In this document: piece by piece, positions 43,930 through 54,515 of the stretch
Numbering within the stretch: the stretch's first letter is position 1
Layout of the letters: each line of letters begins with the position of its first letter
Origin: Agriotes lineatus
Taxonomy: Eukaryota; Arthropoda; Insecta; Coleoptera; Elateridae
Reading direction: 5' to 3'
Assembly: GCA_940337035.1 (NCBI GenBank)
Contig: OW679203.1
Span: forward strand, 27,971,495-28,035,494
Length of the DNA stretch: 64,000 bases
Translations under genes and position numbers: made by a program
The notes under the pieces: model-generated
The model's input: only the letters and a program-made list of their open reading frames with translations
Told to the model about the DNA's origin: nothing
Databases searched by the model: none

Positions 43930-45322
43930 TTATTCCGGATCAATTTACTGCCGCTCCCGCCTTGGTTTAGTTAACAAGTGTTTCGAATCCGCGTCCTTAG
44001 CAGCCTCGCGCTGTTAAGTGTTTCGTTCAATTAACTGTGTGATTTTCGTTGATTTTTGTGCCCTGCAAGAAGTTCAATATAACTGTGTGCTTTTAGCAGC
44101 GGCTCACGTTTGCTTCGTGTGTGTGCGCGCCGCGTGTTTAAAACTGAAGACCCGTCAATCAGAGATCGCAATTATAAGTCATGTTTTCTGCATTCTGTGT
44201 TTGAACTGCACGTGTTAGGACGGTCGACTCTGGGGCTTTTGTTGAGGATCTTTGGGTGCCGTTGTGAGCCTTGAATTCCTGGTTATCGTGAAATGAAGAG
44301 CTTCAAATTACGTTGTTTAACGGATTATCATGGGAATCGCAGTACGAGGCTTATTTTGCATCGTGAAGTTTCGTCCCTCTCGTTTAGAGTCTTGCCATAT
44401 CGCCACGGACTTCGAATTTACCCTTGTTGGGGATGTTAGACTCAGACCTCTTCAGTCAGCAGCCTCCAGTTGCTATTGTGCAGCTTCTTCATGCTTTTTA
44501 GGGCAGTTTGTTTTGGAAAACTACCACCTGCAACTCTGCTGCACGTCGAATGCTGCTAAATAACCTCCATCAGCTACCGTTTCTATGTACTAGATTTATA
44601 ATGCATAGTTTACAGTGCACGTAGCGTCCAGTCAAAGTGTCGGATAATTTTGCGTAATGTTGCTGTCATCGTGGTATTTATTGTTTCAGCCAGCGTAGTT
44701 GTAAATTTGTTAAATTAATTAATTACGGTCAGATTTTATGTTCCTGCTTAACTTAACGTTGTAGCAGTTGAAGTATGTATCGCATTTGAGCCACGTTCAT
44801 TTATGTACCGTTAAGTATAATTGTTTGTGAGCCAGTGCTTTGACCATTTAATGTTGCTACCGTTTGCGAGTCATTCCCTTGATTCGTTGTCAAGTTTACC
44901 GTTTTTCACTAGTTCAAGACGTTATGCAATTTTCCTCACTATTTCGTTTTATTGAACCATTGTTCCTTGATATATTATTGTTAATACAGTTTTGTTTATT
45001 CAACGCTGTTATTCATTTGATGGTTACGATATTTGCATGCGATTTTATATTTATTTTTGTTTGTGAAAGGAGTTTAGGAAGCTGAACCAGAGTTTCCCGC
45101 AGGGTAAGTGTGCTTGACTCGTCGACCAAATACTGCCAAGTTAGAAGTAGGCCAATTTCTTTTACTTTCAGATTGAGTTCACATGTATTGTTTTTTTTCG
45201 ATTTAGACAGAAAGCGGTGGCGCTAAACATTAACATCTGTAATTCGTTTACCGGAGTGTAGCCCTAACCTAAGGTAGTAAAGAATCCCCCAATCTTCATT
45301 GCAGTTTAGCCGGCAAACCCTT
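43930..45322 (+). repeat. Interspersed repeat family A, copy 2 (empty site for the LINE)
   Basis: It aligns with 7850-9334 over most of its length and continues without interruption into the segment that matches 13755 onward. TCTTCATTGCAGTTTAGCCGGCAA at 45293-45317 spans the point where copy 1 holds the 4.4-kb LINE. No intact ORF remains. Divergence between copies is high, so the family is old relative to the LINE. Confidence 0.65.
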
Positions 45323-45464
45323 TGTTACAGCCCGTCGTAACGGGGTTGGGGCAACGGCTCTGTGTAACTTTCTCGATTTTGTAAAGTAGTCTGTATGTGA
45401 TAACAAACTGGCATCCCGATATAGTGCATGCTTTGTTGTCGTAAAGCCGGTTTAGGCTGTAACA
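45323..45464. repeat. LTR-like segment with palindromic ends
   Basis: It begins TGTTACAGCC and ends GGCTGTAACA, a perfect 10-bp inverted terminal pair with TG...CA ends, as in many Ty3/gypsy-type LTRs. The length of 142 bp is short. Flanking bases (CCCTT and TTATT) do not give a clean 4-6 bp duplication. With family A to its left it could be an LTR of a decayed element on the minus strand, but no second LTR is present in the window. Confidence 0.4.
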
Positions 45465-46201
45465 TTATTTATAGCAAATGAAATTAAGGGAGATTAGTGA
45501 GATGTTGACGAATTAGAGGTAGCGGCAACAATACAGAAAACTTGGAAAAATTGTAATTGTTACATTAGTCTACCGAGAGTAAATTCTATATATCGCAATG
45601 AAACAAACGCTGATAGTCGTAACAAAATAACATTGAGATGAGGTTATTCTAATCCATATTAGATATAGCGATTATAAACCGACAAAACATCAACATACGC
45701 GAACGACTGAGGAAAGATTGTTATGTTATTTAACATTTTTAATTTCCGCTTGATTTTCACGCCATGATCTATGGTAGGCAAAATATGTTATTTCTGCTTG
45801 CCGTCACGACTGTTAACGCGTGATACTGAAATTACTTCCAAATACTACACAGGGGTACAAGGCTGCAGCCGAAGTGAGCTTATACAACTGAAGGAAGCTG
45901 TCGCTAATGTCGTTTTGGAAGGAGAAGAGTAGGCTGAGAACAGACAGAGAGGCCAGATGCTTTTTAGTGAGCTAATCCCTATTACGTAGTTTTACATGGT
46001 GCGACAGTTCTTAAAGTGATACCTTTTTTTGCAGGAGGAGCAATTTCTAGGCCGCTCCTTTTGAGGGTGCCATTGTCGTTAATTAATTCTCATCAAACTC
46101 CAACAACCGATTGAATTCGGACTCAATTCTCGCATTCGCTTATGATTTGAATACGTTGGTTTGAGGTTCCTCCGACTACGCTTAATTACCATGTATGTGG
46201 G
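45465..46201. other. Unannotated stretch
   Basis: No gene supported. A very good acceptor (ccttttttttgcag) ends at about 46036 on the plus strand, but the following open frame stops after about 25 codons without a recognisable donor. Confidence 0.35.
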
Positions 46202-46371
46202 TCAACTTTTATCACCGACCTTCTTCTTCGACCAATCGTGCTCTAGATCAGATTCCAGGATTTCCTCCGCCCAGGCGATCTTCTCGTGGGTTTCTTTGGT
46301 TTTAGGTCTGGTCATAGTCGCGCAGTCGCACCAGGTAAACGATGGAGGGCTGAAGCCTCCCAAACTTCGCT
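46202..46371 (-). CDS. Small protein-like open segment, possibly a terminal exon
   Basis: On the minus strand an open frame reads PSFTWCDCATMTRPKTKETH and then EKIAWAEEILESDLEHDW, ending KKKVGDKS-stop at 46204-46202. Its charged, helix-forming Glu/Lys composition differs from chance frames in this DNA. An AG after a modest pyrimidine tract (gaggcttcag) at about 46360 could be its acceptor. A start at 46315 would give a 37-residue peptide. No family is recognised. Confidence 0.25.
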
Positions 46372-46599
46372 ACTTTAAGCTGAAAACTTGTTTTTCCTTC
46401 ATGTAGGTATTGCTACAATTGCATTACGCTTTAATTTCTGCATAACCTTTACATGATATTGGTTTCTTGCACGAACTACCAACGATTGCCAGCGGAAGAG
46501 GCATAGTTGGCATAAACAAACATTCAGCAGTCACATAAAATCGCTCTAAAATTGCATGGTCTTCGACAACATACCACTGCAAATATTATTGTTGCTGTC

Positions 46600-47110
46600 A
46601 ATCCATATTACAGCCATTAGGCTTAATCTTGGCCTAATTTGAGACAGAAAATCGTAAACATCTCCAGAGCGGGCGTTATTAAATCTCACAACAGATCGAT
46701 GCCCTGCTGCTTTGCATTATTCGGAGGAAAATTTGAAGAGCGTAATTGTCGGAGGCAGCCTCCGCAGCCTGTTTTCGCAGATCTCACATTTACAACAGAA
46801 TAAGAGTCGGTGCTATTAAAAATTAATCCGTGTCAGTCGATAAAAGCACTCGCAACGCCGGTTTTATTGGGTCTGAGGACCGCGGCATTAAAAATGAATA
46901 TTACAAGTCCACCGAATTAACGGAATTGAGCGTGAAAATTTTATAAACAAAGGAATGATGCGGAATTAAGCTCGAGGTTTATGTACGAATAGGTACTGCG
47001 TCGGTGAGCGACACCGCTTTATCTGAAATATCCAGTAATTTATTACGTCGCCTTGAGGATATCGCATTAATTAAAGCCGTGTTAATTAATAGCAGAGGAC
47101 AGAAGGTTTA
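46600..47110. promoter_or_regulatory. Candidate cis-regulatory block rich in homeodomain cores
   Basis: The stretch is less repetitive and GC-richer than its flanks, and carries many ATTA/TAAT cores, including CATTAATTAAAGC and GTTAATTAATAGC close together near 47065-47092. It has no open frame of note and no repeat match in the window. Such texture is typical of insect enhancers, but only conservation in a related genome could tell. Confidence 0.2.
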
Positions 47111-48709
47111 AAATATTTATTAAGATTGATCACGTTAGGGTGTATAACAACTTTAGGGGTCCTTTGTTCTGTGTCTAATTCACTGATTTTGTACAAAAGA
47201 TTTCCTGATTTATAGTACTTCACAAATCATATTTTCAGGGGTTGGGTTTGATCTCTCCTTAACTGATCGAAAAATTTACGATTTATTATTAATTAATTAA
47301 GTTTTGCAGCTTCCTTTCGAACTTATAGCTACCCTATATGCTACACACGACTGTGGTTTAGCGAAGAAATGTAAATAACGTACAAAAAAATAATTTGAGG
47401 GGCAATCGTGTTTAGAGTGCCCCAATTAATCTATGCGCGTTTGTTGTAATGCAAAATCAACCTTGCAGTAAATCAAGAATGGTTAGAAAGGCATAAAGGT
47501 ATAAAAAAAGTCGACACAACACTACAATATTGGTGGCAAGGTGAATAATTAAAGCGCTCTTCCTATATCCATATTGATAACCGTTGAAATGGCAGCACTC
47601 TCACCAATTCCTCTTCAGCTGTTCGTTCCTGAGTTCATATTTAATAATGCCTGGATAACCGAGTTTACAAAGTGACTGCGTAACGACTACAACAAAGTTA
47701 AGCCTCTAAAATTACGTAAAAGCAACAGAACATTTCCTGTACCTTGGACTAGCCATTACCTTGGAGTAAGTGGTGAACGTTGGACAGACAGAGGAAAGCC
47801 TGCGAGTCTGCAAATAGAAACAAACATTCGTCAGTCGTCTCCGAAGCTATTGCTTTGGGCGTCCAGATTCCCTACGCTTGATGAACTATGCATGGTGAAG
47901 CCCTAACGCGAATGCACTTGAACCCACACTTTCACCAAAGGTCAGCTTGAGCGTATTTGCTCTGAAGGTGTGAACTCGGCTGCTTTGCAAAGTGAATTCA
48001 AATGGAGGGCTATTGCATTACTACCGTAAATAAATAAATATAGCTTTTATTGTCAGGATTTCGTGTTACGAGCTTCTAAACCGCAGAAACGTGAGGGCTG
48101 AAAATGGTTATGAAGTTTGTTTATGGCTACTTCTCTTTCTGGATTCCTATAAGTACAAATAGATTTATGCTCAATATTTAATTTTAGTTCGGATCATAAG
48201 CCAATTGAATTATGTATTTTTGAGTATTTTTCGTATTAAGTGCTAGCGATGGTAACACCATAAAAGAAAATGAAAGCTATTAAAACCAGTCTCTAACCCG
48301 CCACTCATAAAGGTAGTAATGTAATCGCTATAGATTACCTACTATATTATTGGAGTTCTATGATTAGATTTGAAGATAAAATCATGATCAATGCATATAC
48401 AATACTAATCTTAATTTTCGAATTTTAGTCAGATATATCATTATAAGGTTTTGAAAAAGGGATTTAATATTTAAATGGGATATAATACGATCACAGACCG
48501 GTTAAAAAATCTTAATATGCACGAGTTCTTAAGTCTACCGTTCTATAGGTTATATTACAGTCATTAGACGTTAATTTTTTGGTCCCTCACATGCTATATT
48601 GGCTAACCCCATGCTAGCGCATTAGTGGCTTGATTTTTGAAGAAATTTGACTTGAATGATAAGCACATTTTGATTTAAGATTCAAAAATCCTTATTAAGT
48701 AACCTTACA
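47111..48709. other. Unannotated AT-rich stretch
   Basis: No gene, RNA or repeat supported. The segment 48570-48700 weakly resembles the tandem units that follow and may be an older unit. Confidence 0.4.
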
Positions 48710-49045
48710 GGTAATAAAAGTTCTCTCTACAAAAACGTCATTTAGTAGATCTTATAGATTCGCAATTACAGCAGTTAAGGCTAATAACATTTAGTAGACT
48801 TAAAACGTTTTCAAAGATACCCAAATTTCCATCCATTTATGATTGGAAAGAATGTTGTTAGTAAAATTATTGGTAACAGAAATTCTCTTTACAAAAACAT
48901 CATCTAGTAACTTTACTAGATTTAATAGATACATAAACTGGGTTGCACTTAAAAAACAAAATAACGTGATTCGGTAGATTTACAATGCCTCCAACAATAC
49001 ACAAACTTTAATGCACTTAAGATTAGAGAGAATGTCTGTATGCAA
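48710..49045 (+). repeat. Two diverged tandem units of about 162 bp
   Basis: GGTAATAAAAGTTCTCTCTACAAAAACGTCAT (from 48710) recurs as GGTAACAGAAATTCTCTTTACAAAAACATCAT (from 48872). Later blocks (GTAGATTTAC/GTAGACTTA, and AGAATG close to the end of both units) keep the register. No coding content. Confidence 0.65.
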
Positions 49046-49353
49046 GGTAGTTACGGTTCGAAAGTGTTATTTAGAATTTCCTCCCGCTCTTGTTGGAGGT
49101 CCGGCAACTTCGTTTCTTACTTTAGAAAACTTCTCATGTGCAGTTTCAGGGTGGGATACTTTCATTTAGGAAATTTAGAAGGTTTGTGATTTTGGTGTTG
49201 AAGATACGACGTGTTTGTTCGGAATTTTTATCTGCTGTTGGTCTTATTGTTGTGACGAGTTACTAAGCCCACCTGGTTACGTCAGAATAATATTGTGGAA
49301 GTAAAATGTTAATTGGTCGCCCGCAATCTAAGGTCTTCTGCTTCCGCCAAGGG

Positions 49354-50233
49354 CAGTGGCGGCTCGTGATGATTGTATTTAGGTGGCTTTTAATTGCTAA
49401 GCAAGAAATAATAATTTATGACACCTATATTCGAGCGATGTTTTAATCCAAATATAGCAGTTATTTTTAATTTTAATAATCTACAAGAAAACATCATATA
49501 CACAGAACAGAAATTCAGACTCGCCAGAAAATTTGCATAAGTGTTAAAAGATATAAGTAACAAGCTTTCTACGCCGTTTTAATAATCTAAAATGAACTAA
49601 GAGCGCAAAAATCAAAAATCTTAACCCCGTGTTCTTTTTTTATTTTTACCTCCTTTTTACCCGTGTAGGGGTTACTAAGTTATTGAATATTCATTGATAA
49701 ACATTAAAAATAAAATTATTTAAATAATTAGAGGGTCTTCTACAGTTTTGCGCGTGTGAGTAGAGTCAGGTATGTTTTGTGACGGCAGCACTGCTTCTCA
49801 TTAGATTGCAAGCAGTTATACGCAACAGTTCTCGGAGCTCGAATATGGTTGTAAATAATCCTGCCAGTTTACTACGTACGTTTCCTATAGGGCAGTTCGC
49901 CTTCGGAGCACATTGCGTTTTTGCTCATAATTGCCATATGAGTTTGGACCCTATTTCCGAACACCCTCATCAGTTGCCAGCCACTCCGCGCGTTGATACG
50001 AGCACGTGCGTTGCCACACAATCATGTATTATTGACATACTTCGCATACGTAGTTTTACATGTTTTAAGCGGTATCGAAGTGCTGCTTCCGAATTTCATT
50101 ACTTAAAACTTGTTATATTATAACGGCAGGCTAGATGATAAAATATATTTTCGATTATAAAATAGTTTCTTTTTTCGAATGCTATATAGGTTGCTGACGG
50201 CGAACCTGCGCCCCTAAGGAGCAGCCGCCACTG
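49354..50233. mobile_element. Non-autonomous hAT-type DNA transposon (880 bp)
   Basis: The left end is CAGTGGCGGCTCGTGATGAT and the right end, reverse complemented, is CAGTGGCGGCTGCTCCTTAG. CAGTG-type ends are characteristic of hAT elements. The 8-bp flanks, GCCAAGGG (49346-49353) and GTCCAGGG (50234-50241), match at 6 of 8 positions, as expected for an aged hAT target-site duplication. No transposase is present. The interior holds a 114-codon open frame (49779-50123) in a GC-richer block, with no recognised motif; it may be captured sequence or chance. Confidence 0.78.
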
Positions 50234-50479
50234 GTCCAGGGGAAAGTTGTTGAATCTGGAAACCCCAAATGTTTGTTTGCTGTTACTTGTGCCAATTAGA
50301 TAACTTTATTAAGCACCCTTTACTCTCACCACTCCTCTCCGCCAGTCTGTTATGGGCTAGTTGTTTTGAATATTAATACGTTACCATGTTAACATTGGGC
50401 GTTTATTGTTACATTGTACCAAAAACGATTGTAACAATCGAGTTCCAGGATTGGACCGTGTCTTTATTGAAGTCGACGA

Positions 50480-50640
50480 ACTTAACGTTTCACCCACTTT
50501 CGTAAGGGGCTTTATCGGGAGAAAATGCAAAAGAGCACAGTAATTTAACGTGTAAACCACGCCAGATGCGAAACTCTTCTAACTATCGGAAGGAACAAGT
50601 CGAAAATTTATAGATTTGCGAAGCCATTGAGATTTACAAA
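50480..50640 (-). repeat. Penelope-like terminal sequence, copy 2 (minus strand)
   Basis: Reverse complemented it reads ...TTCCGATAGTTAGAAGAG, TGGCGTGGTTTACACGTT, TTACTGTGCTCTTTTGCA, then CGATAAAGCCCC...GTGGGTGAAACGTT, the same series found at 50790-50850 and 14890-15021. The GATAAAG-stem-GAAACGTT part resembles a degenerate hammerhead core. With copy 3 it forms a head-to-head pair about 100 bp apart. Confidence 0.5.
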
Positions 50641-50689
50641 CACCCTAACAATCTCAATCGGGACCAAGGCTTGTCCTTTCCTTCTATGT

Positions 50690-50865
50690 GGAAAGAGCGA
50701 ATTTCTAAGCCTCGCCCACCGTCACTCAACCGCGACGGCACCTAGAAATGCTCGCCCTTCTTCCTATCGTTAGAAGCGTTTTGCCTCTGGCGTTGTTTAC
50801 ACGTTGAGTTACTGTGCTTTTTTGTGGGCGAAACGTTGAGTTCTTTGACCTGCATAATGACAGGG
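50690..50865 (+). repeat. Penelope-like terminal sequence, copy 3 (plus strand)
   Basis: TGTGGAAAGAGCGAATTTCT and CTCAACCGCGACGGC match copy 1 at 14817. ATCGTTAGAAG, CTCTGGCGTTGTTTACACGTTGAGTTACTGTGC and GGGCGAAACGTTGAG match copies 1 and 2. The stem before GCGAAACG is deleted here. Confidence 0.5.
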
Positions 50866-52354
50866 TTCAATCCCTAAAGTCGTTTGTTACGTAATGACAA
50901 TCAGGGGTTTTGATAGTTTAGCGGTCGCCTAAAATGCTTAAATAAACTATTATATAGGCGATGGTAAAAACAAAGTAATTTTTAGTTTATCAGTAAAGTT
51001 CTTAATATTTAATCGATACGGTTGGCATTCATGGAATAAAAAAACTTGTACTGTGTGATATCTGCGATACAATGAATATTTGCAACCCTTACTATAATTG
51101 TCTATCTTTTACCTGCGTCTATTAACAGTTTGCTATTCTTAGTGGAATCTTTTGACCGTGACAACTTAGCTACGGAACTGTAAAAGAGCGGAACTGTTCT
51201 AAAGATCATAAAATATATATTTTGTACAAATTACAATTTAATGAGCTTTCACTATACCAACAATGAAATTTGTTTGAACCGATGGAAATGTATTGCACAG
51301 AATTCATATATAACTACCATAACCTTTTTAATTATTTATGGAAACTTGGATTTCTAAGGAAATTGTGAGTGGGACGAGGAAGATTTCCTTTGAAGTTGGT
51401 AGGTAATGGATATGTAAACTGCACCAGAAGTAAACTTTCAACTGAATCAATATATTTATCCTTTCACAAAACCTTGCTTTGTTTAAGACTGATGATTAGA
51501 ACAGTTTTTTCAACCGGGAACGTGATATTTGAAATTAGACAGGATCTAAGTTAAAATATTTCAGTTGTGCTGTGTGTTGAGCTGAAAAATACCTTTAAGT
51601 ACGTAAATATAATTCAGTGCACGCAAAGATAATTTGTTCGAAGCATTATCTTAATGTAACGAGTGATATTACGTAGGAGTATGTAGTAAGAACACCATTG
51701 ACTAAGTAATTAAGCAGTTAAGAAGCACGATAGCCCACATTACATTTAATTTACAAATTAATTTAGATAGACCGGGCGCCTGCTAAAGCACGCAAAAGCC
51801 ATGTCAGGCAACCGATATCGTTTAAGGTTGAAGTAGTAAGTTGCATGCCATTTCTACATGTTATCTATTGCATGTAATTTTTTAATTGCTCCTCTTAGGG
51901 TAGTAATAATTGAAGAATATATCATACATAGTGGGTTTCGGAATCGATTACTTTTTATTAGCAACCTGAGAGGTAAAGTAACTATGATCAGCAACGTGTT
52001 TTTAAGAATTAAGACACTAACTGTGAGCCTCTTCTGTATACCATTGTATTGCTCTTTTTTGTTGCTCTATATTATTTACTACTTTTCTATTAATATTCAC
52101 TTGTTCTACACTGTATTGGGGAATTGCCATACCTTGTGCTGCTATTTTTATTGTAAAATCCTAATTTTAACTAATTAAGTGTATGCAAGCCCAATAATGA
52201 ATTGTAACAGATCAAACTTGGCAATAACGGCAAATATGTCGACTAATTCAAATTTAGAAGGGCGGTTCGAGTAGATTTATTATTCACTACACATGTTTGC
52301 AGCTCGCTACCTTGCATACGTACATAAAAATCGTAATCCGTAGCCTTAATTATA
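50866..52354. other. Unannotated AT-rich stretch
   Basis: GGTTCAATCCC at 50874 resembles a B box but has no A box upstream. The 106-codon hydrophobic frame at 51858-52178 is an AT-rich reading without support. Otherwise nothing. Confidence 0.4.
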
Positions 52355-52870
52355 CTTGACCTGCCGGCTTCTTGAAGCAAACAAAACCGCCGGATGACGC
52401 AACACTGTCCATAACTAATGAACGGCTTGATTTACTAAAGTCATGTACTAATCAGAAAATGTTATCTGCTACACGGTGGATAATAATTCAGTTATCGACA
52501 TAAAGACACCCTTTTGATCATCTACGCCAGGTAACAGAGATTACGCCTGACACAACACTCTAATCAATCCCAAAGATAGATTTGCGTTACTTGGTGCACC
52601 AAGGGAGGCGAGTTTGGTATAAAAATGCTCAGGTTTAGGTCAGCTACACCATCATGTCAATCAAATAATTTTTGCAGACTCCTGAAAGACTTAATAAAAT
52701 TTAATAAAAACGTAACAAATTGATCCGCAATGTGACGCTTTCAGTTGAAAATAAGGCCGTGGAATATAACGGCCAAAAGGGTTGTAAATATCCCAAATAT
52801 CAGCGGCAAAACACAGACAATCTCAGCAGTTAAACCCATTGTTCTTGGAGGAAACCGCCTTTCGGCTTTG
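52355..52870 (+). repeat. Interspersed repeat family D, copy 2
   Basis: CCGGCTTCTTGAAGCAA and CCGCCGGATGACGCAACACT match copy 1 at 33252-33290. After an extra stretch of about 150 bp the match resumes at GTTTGGTATAAAAATGCTCA, GTCAGCTACACCATCATG, CTCCTGAAAGAC, TTTAATAAAAACGTAACAAATTGA and CAGCGGCAAAA. The extra DNA may be a small insertion. A 65-codon open frame follows on the plus strand from about 52858 without known motif. Confidence 0.6.
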
Positions 52871-53333
52871 TAGGTTACGGCTCGTGTCTAGCCCCGACCA
52901 TCTCCGGCCTAATCTGCCCACCCCGGGCAACTTCAAGCTGGTACTCTACCCAACGAATAGGTTTTAAACGTTATAATTTTGTAAAACGGAAAGTGCGGGT
53001 CAGACCCTGTACTTGCATCTGTAAGATTTATGTGTTCAGCGGCATTCTTGGGGATTCTGCAATGATAGGATGTTGAGAAGTTAAGTGTTTTAGTTGCAGG
53101 TTAGCTCCAGCTGGTAGCACCCGTATCTGTTACTCCACAGGTGGATTATGTAAGTTTGTCTTGTGGCGAATTAATATAGAAGCGGCGAGAAGCTAGCAGT
53201 AAATAACTGTTGTATACCAGTAAAAGTGCGGTAAGGCGTTGTCTACGTTTTAAGTTAACGCATTTTCACCACATAAGTGGTTGGCATACATACTTGCGAA
53301 GCATTCAGTGTTTCCTTTTTTAAAAGATTTCAG
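52871..53333. other. Unannotated stretch upstream of an exon candidate
   Basis: It is open on the plus strand up to about 53072 but without recognisable motifs. It ends in the pyrimidine tract of the acceptor at 53333. Confidence 0.35.
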
Positions 53334-53398
53334 CAATTCTTGAGAACATGTCAGCCATCGAGGATTTTCAGAAGCACGCGGTTAAATGTTTGGATGAC
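53334..53398 (+). CDS. Candidate internal exon (65 bp), gene unidentified
   Basis: A good acceptor (tttccttttttaaaagatttcag) is followed by 65 bases and a consensus donor, GATGAC|gtaagt. With two bases completing a split codon, the frame reads ILENMSAIEDFQKHAVKCLD and ends on a codon boundary with D. A second open frame (QFLRTCQPSRIF...) exists and would join 59327 directly in phase. The first looks more like a helical soluble protein. Splice signals are seen directly; the exon call is inference. Together with 54493-54515 and 59327-59414 it forms an in-phase chain. Confidence 0.5.
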
Positions 53399-53649
53399 GT
53401 AAGTTAGTGCGAATTCGAGAATCGAAGGGTGATCCGCTATCGACAGAAAACGTGGGAAATAAGTAACAAGTAATCGTCATATGTGTGAAAATCGCGCTTA
53501 AGGAATGCGCGTATCTGTGCGAATGGTGCCGGTTTATTACACCCGAATTTAAATTGGATCGGCTTTGGATGGTACAGGCTTTAGGCGTTTCTAACGTTGC
53601 GTTAGTGGAAGACATTTATTTTAATTGCCTTTTATAAGGCAAATATTTT

Positions 53650-53830
53650 AACGCTATTTTTCATATAGTTTCATGTATGTACATGCGTGTAGCCCCAGCT
53701 ATCTACACGTAAGCTATTCTAGGTATTCCTGATTTTATGTTGGCTGAGCTAGCAAGGTAAACATAGAGGGCAAATAATTATTCAAATATTAAGGCGCATG
53801 AGACGTCCCATTTCACTACGACATGTAACG
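53650..53830 (+). repeat. Interspersed repeat family E, copy 2
   Basis: Matches 2080-2370 in the blocks described there. It would lie inside the intron after the 53334 exon. Confidence 0.4.
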
Positions 53831-54492
53831 GTGGGCTCAAACCACGATACTATTAAAGAAGCCGCGCTACAGCTATTTACTATATTTTTGCGTTTTACTC
53901 AATATATTGCTTAAGTAATTGCATTAAAGCTTTGCATTATTGAAAAGACGAAACGAGTTCTCAGATCAGCAAAGTATTGGAAAACCTTATCTATATATAA
54001 AAAATAGTTAACTAGACGTTTAGTAGTCGGAATTCTATCCTTCAAAATAATTTTTTAATTCCCTAAGCAATTATCACACTGATTATCATTCTGTAACATA
54101 AAATTTCGAAAATTTTATACACCGTTTTAGAAACTGCAATTTCTCTCCCGCTAAACTAAGGTCTTGCAAGGTTTGAGCATTCATAATTTATTACCCATGT
54201 TTTTCAGTTGAACTAATTATGTTTTTTCTTACTTGGATATGGAAAAAACCACCTGTCTCTATAGCTTTCAGGCAGCATCTGTATTAGTGTCTATTATATA
54301 TTATTGGTTAAAATTCCTTATTTTTATTTATTATTTTTGTACATTTTGAGGAATTTCAATGCCAAATACTACTTTGAATTATAAGATTGACGAAGAGTTA
54401 CATGAAATTTTGCAAAACAACCCTCTGTAGTTTGTACTTCTGGCATTCGATTGTTGGGTTTGTTTGAGAATTTGAGCCTCCACTGTTCTTAG
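53831..54492. other. Unannotated AT-rich stretch (possible intron)
   Basis: Nothing recognisable. Ends in the acceptor of the microexon candidate. Confidence 0.35.
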
Positions 54493-54515
54493 GCACTCGG
54501 TGGAGGGAAGAGGAG
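54493..54515 (+). CDS. Candidate 23-bp microexon
   Basis: The acceptor gcctccactgttcttag and the perfect donor GAG|gtgagt enclose 23 bases. Entered in phase 0 (as left by 53334-53398) it encodes ALGGGKR and leaves two bases, AG, which the first base of 59327-59414 completes to AGA (Arg). The phase agreement across three pieces supports it, but at this length it could still be coincidence. Confidence 0.3.

Noticed and set aside
46023..46130. Exon after a very strong acceptor at about 46036
   Set aside because: The open frame stops within about 25 codons and no donor is convincing.
51858..52178. 106-codon hydrophobic ORF as a membrane protein gene
   Set aside because: It is typical of T-rich DNA, with no splice, start or family evidence.
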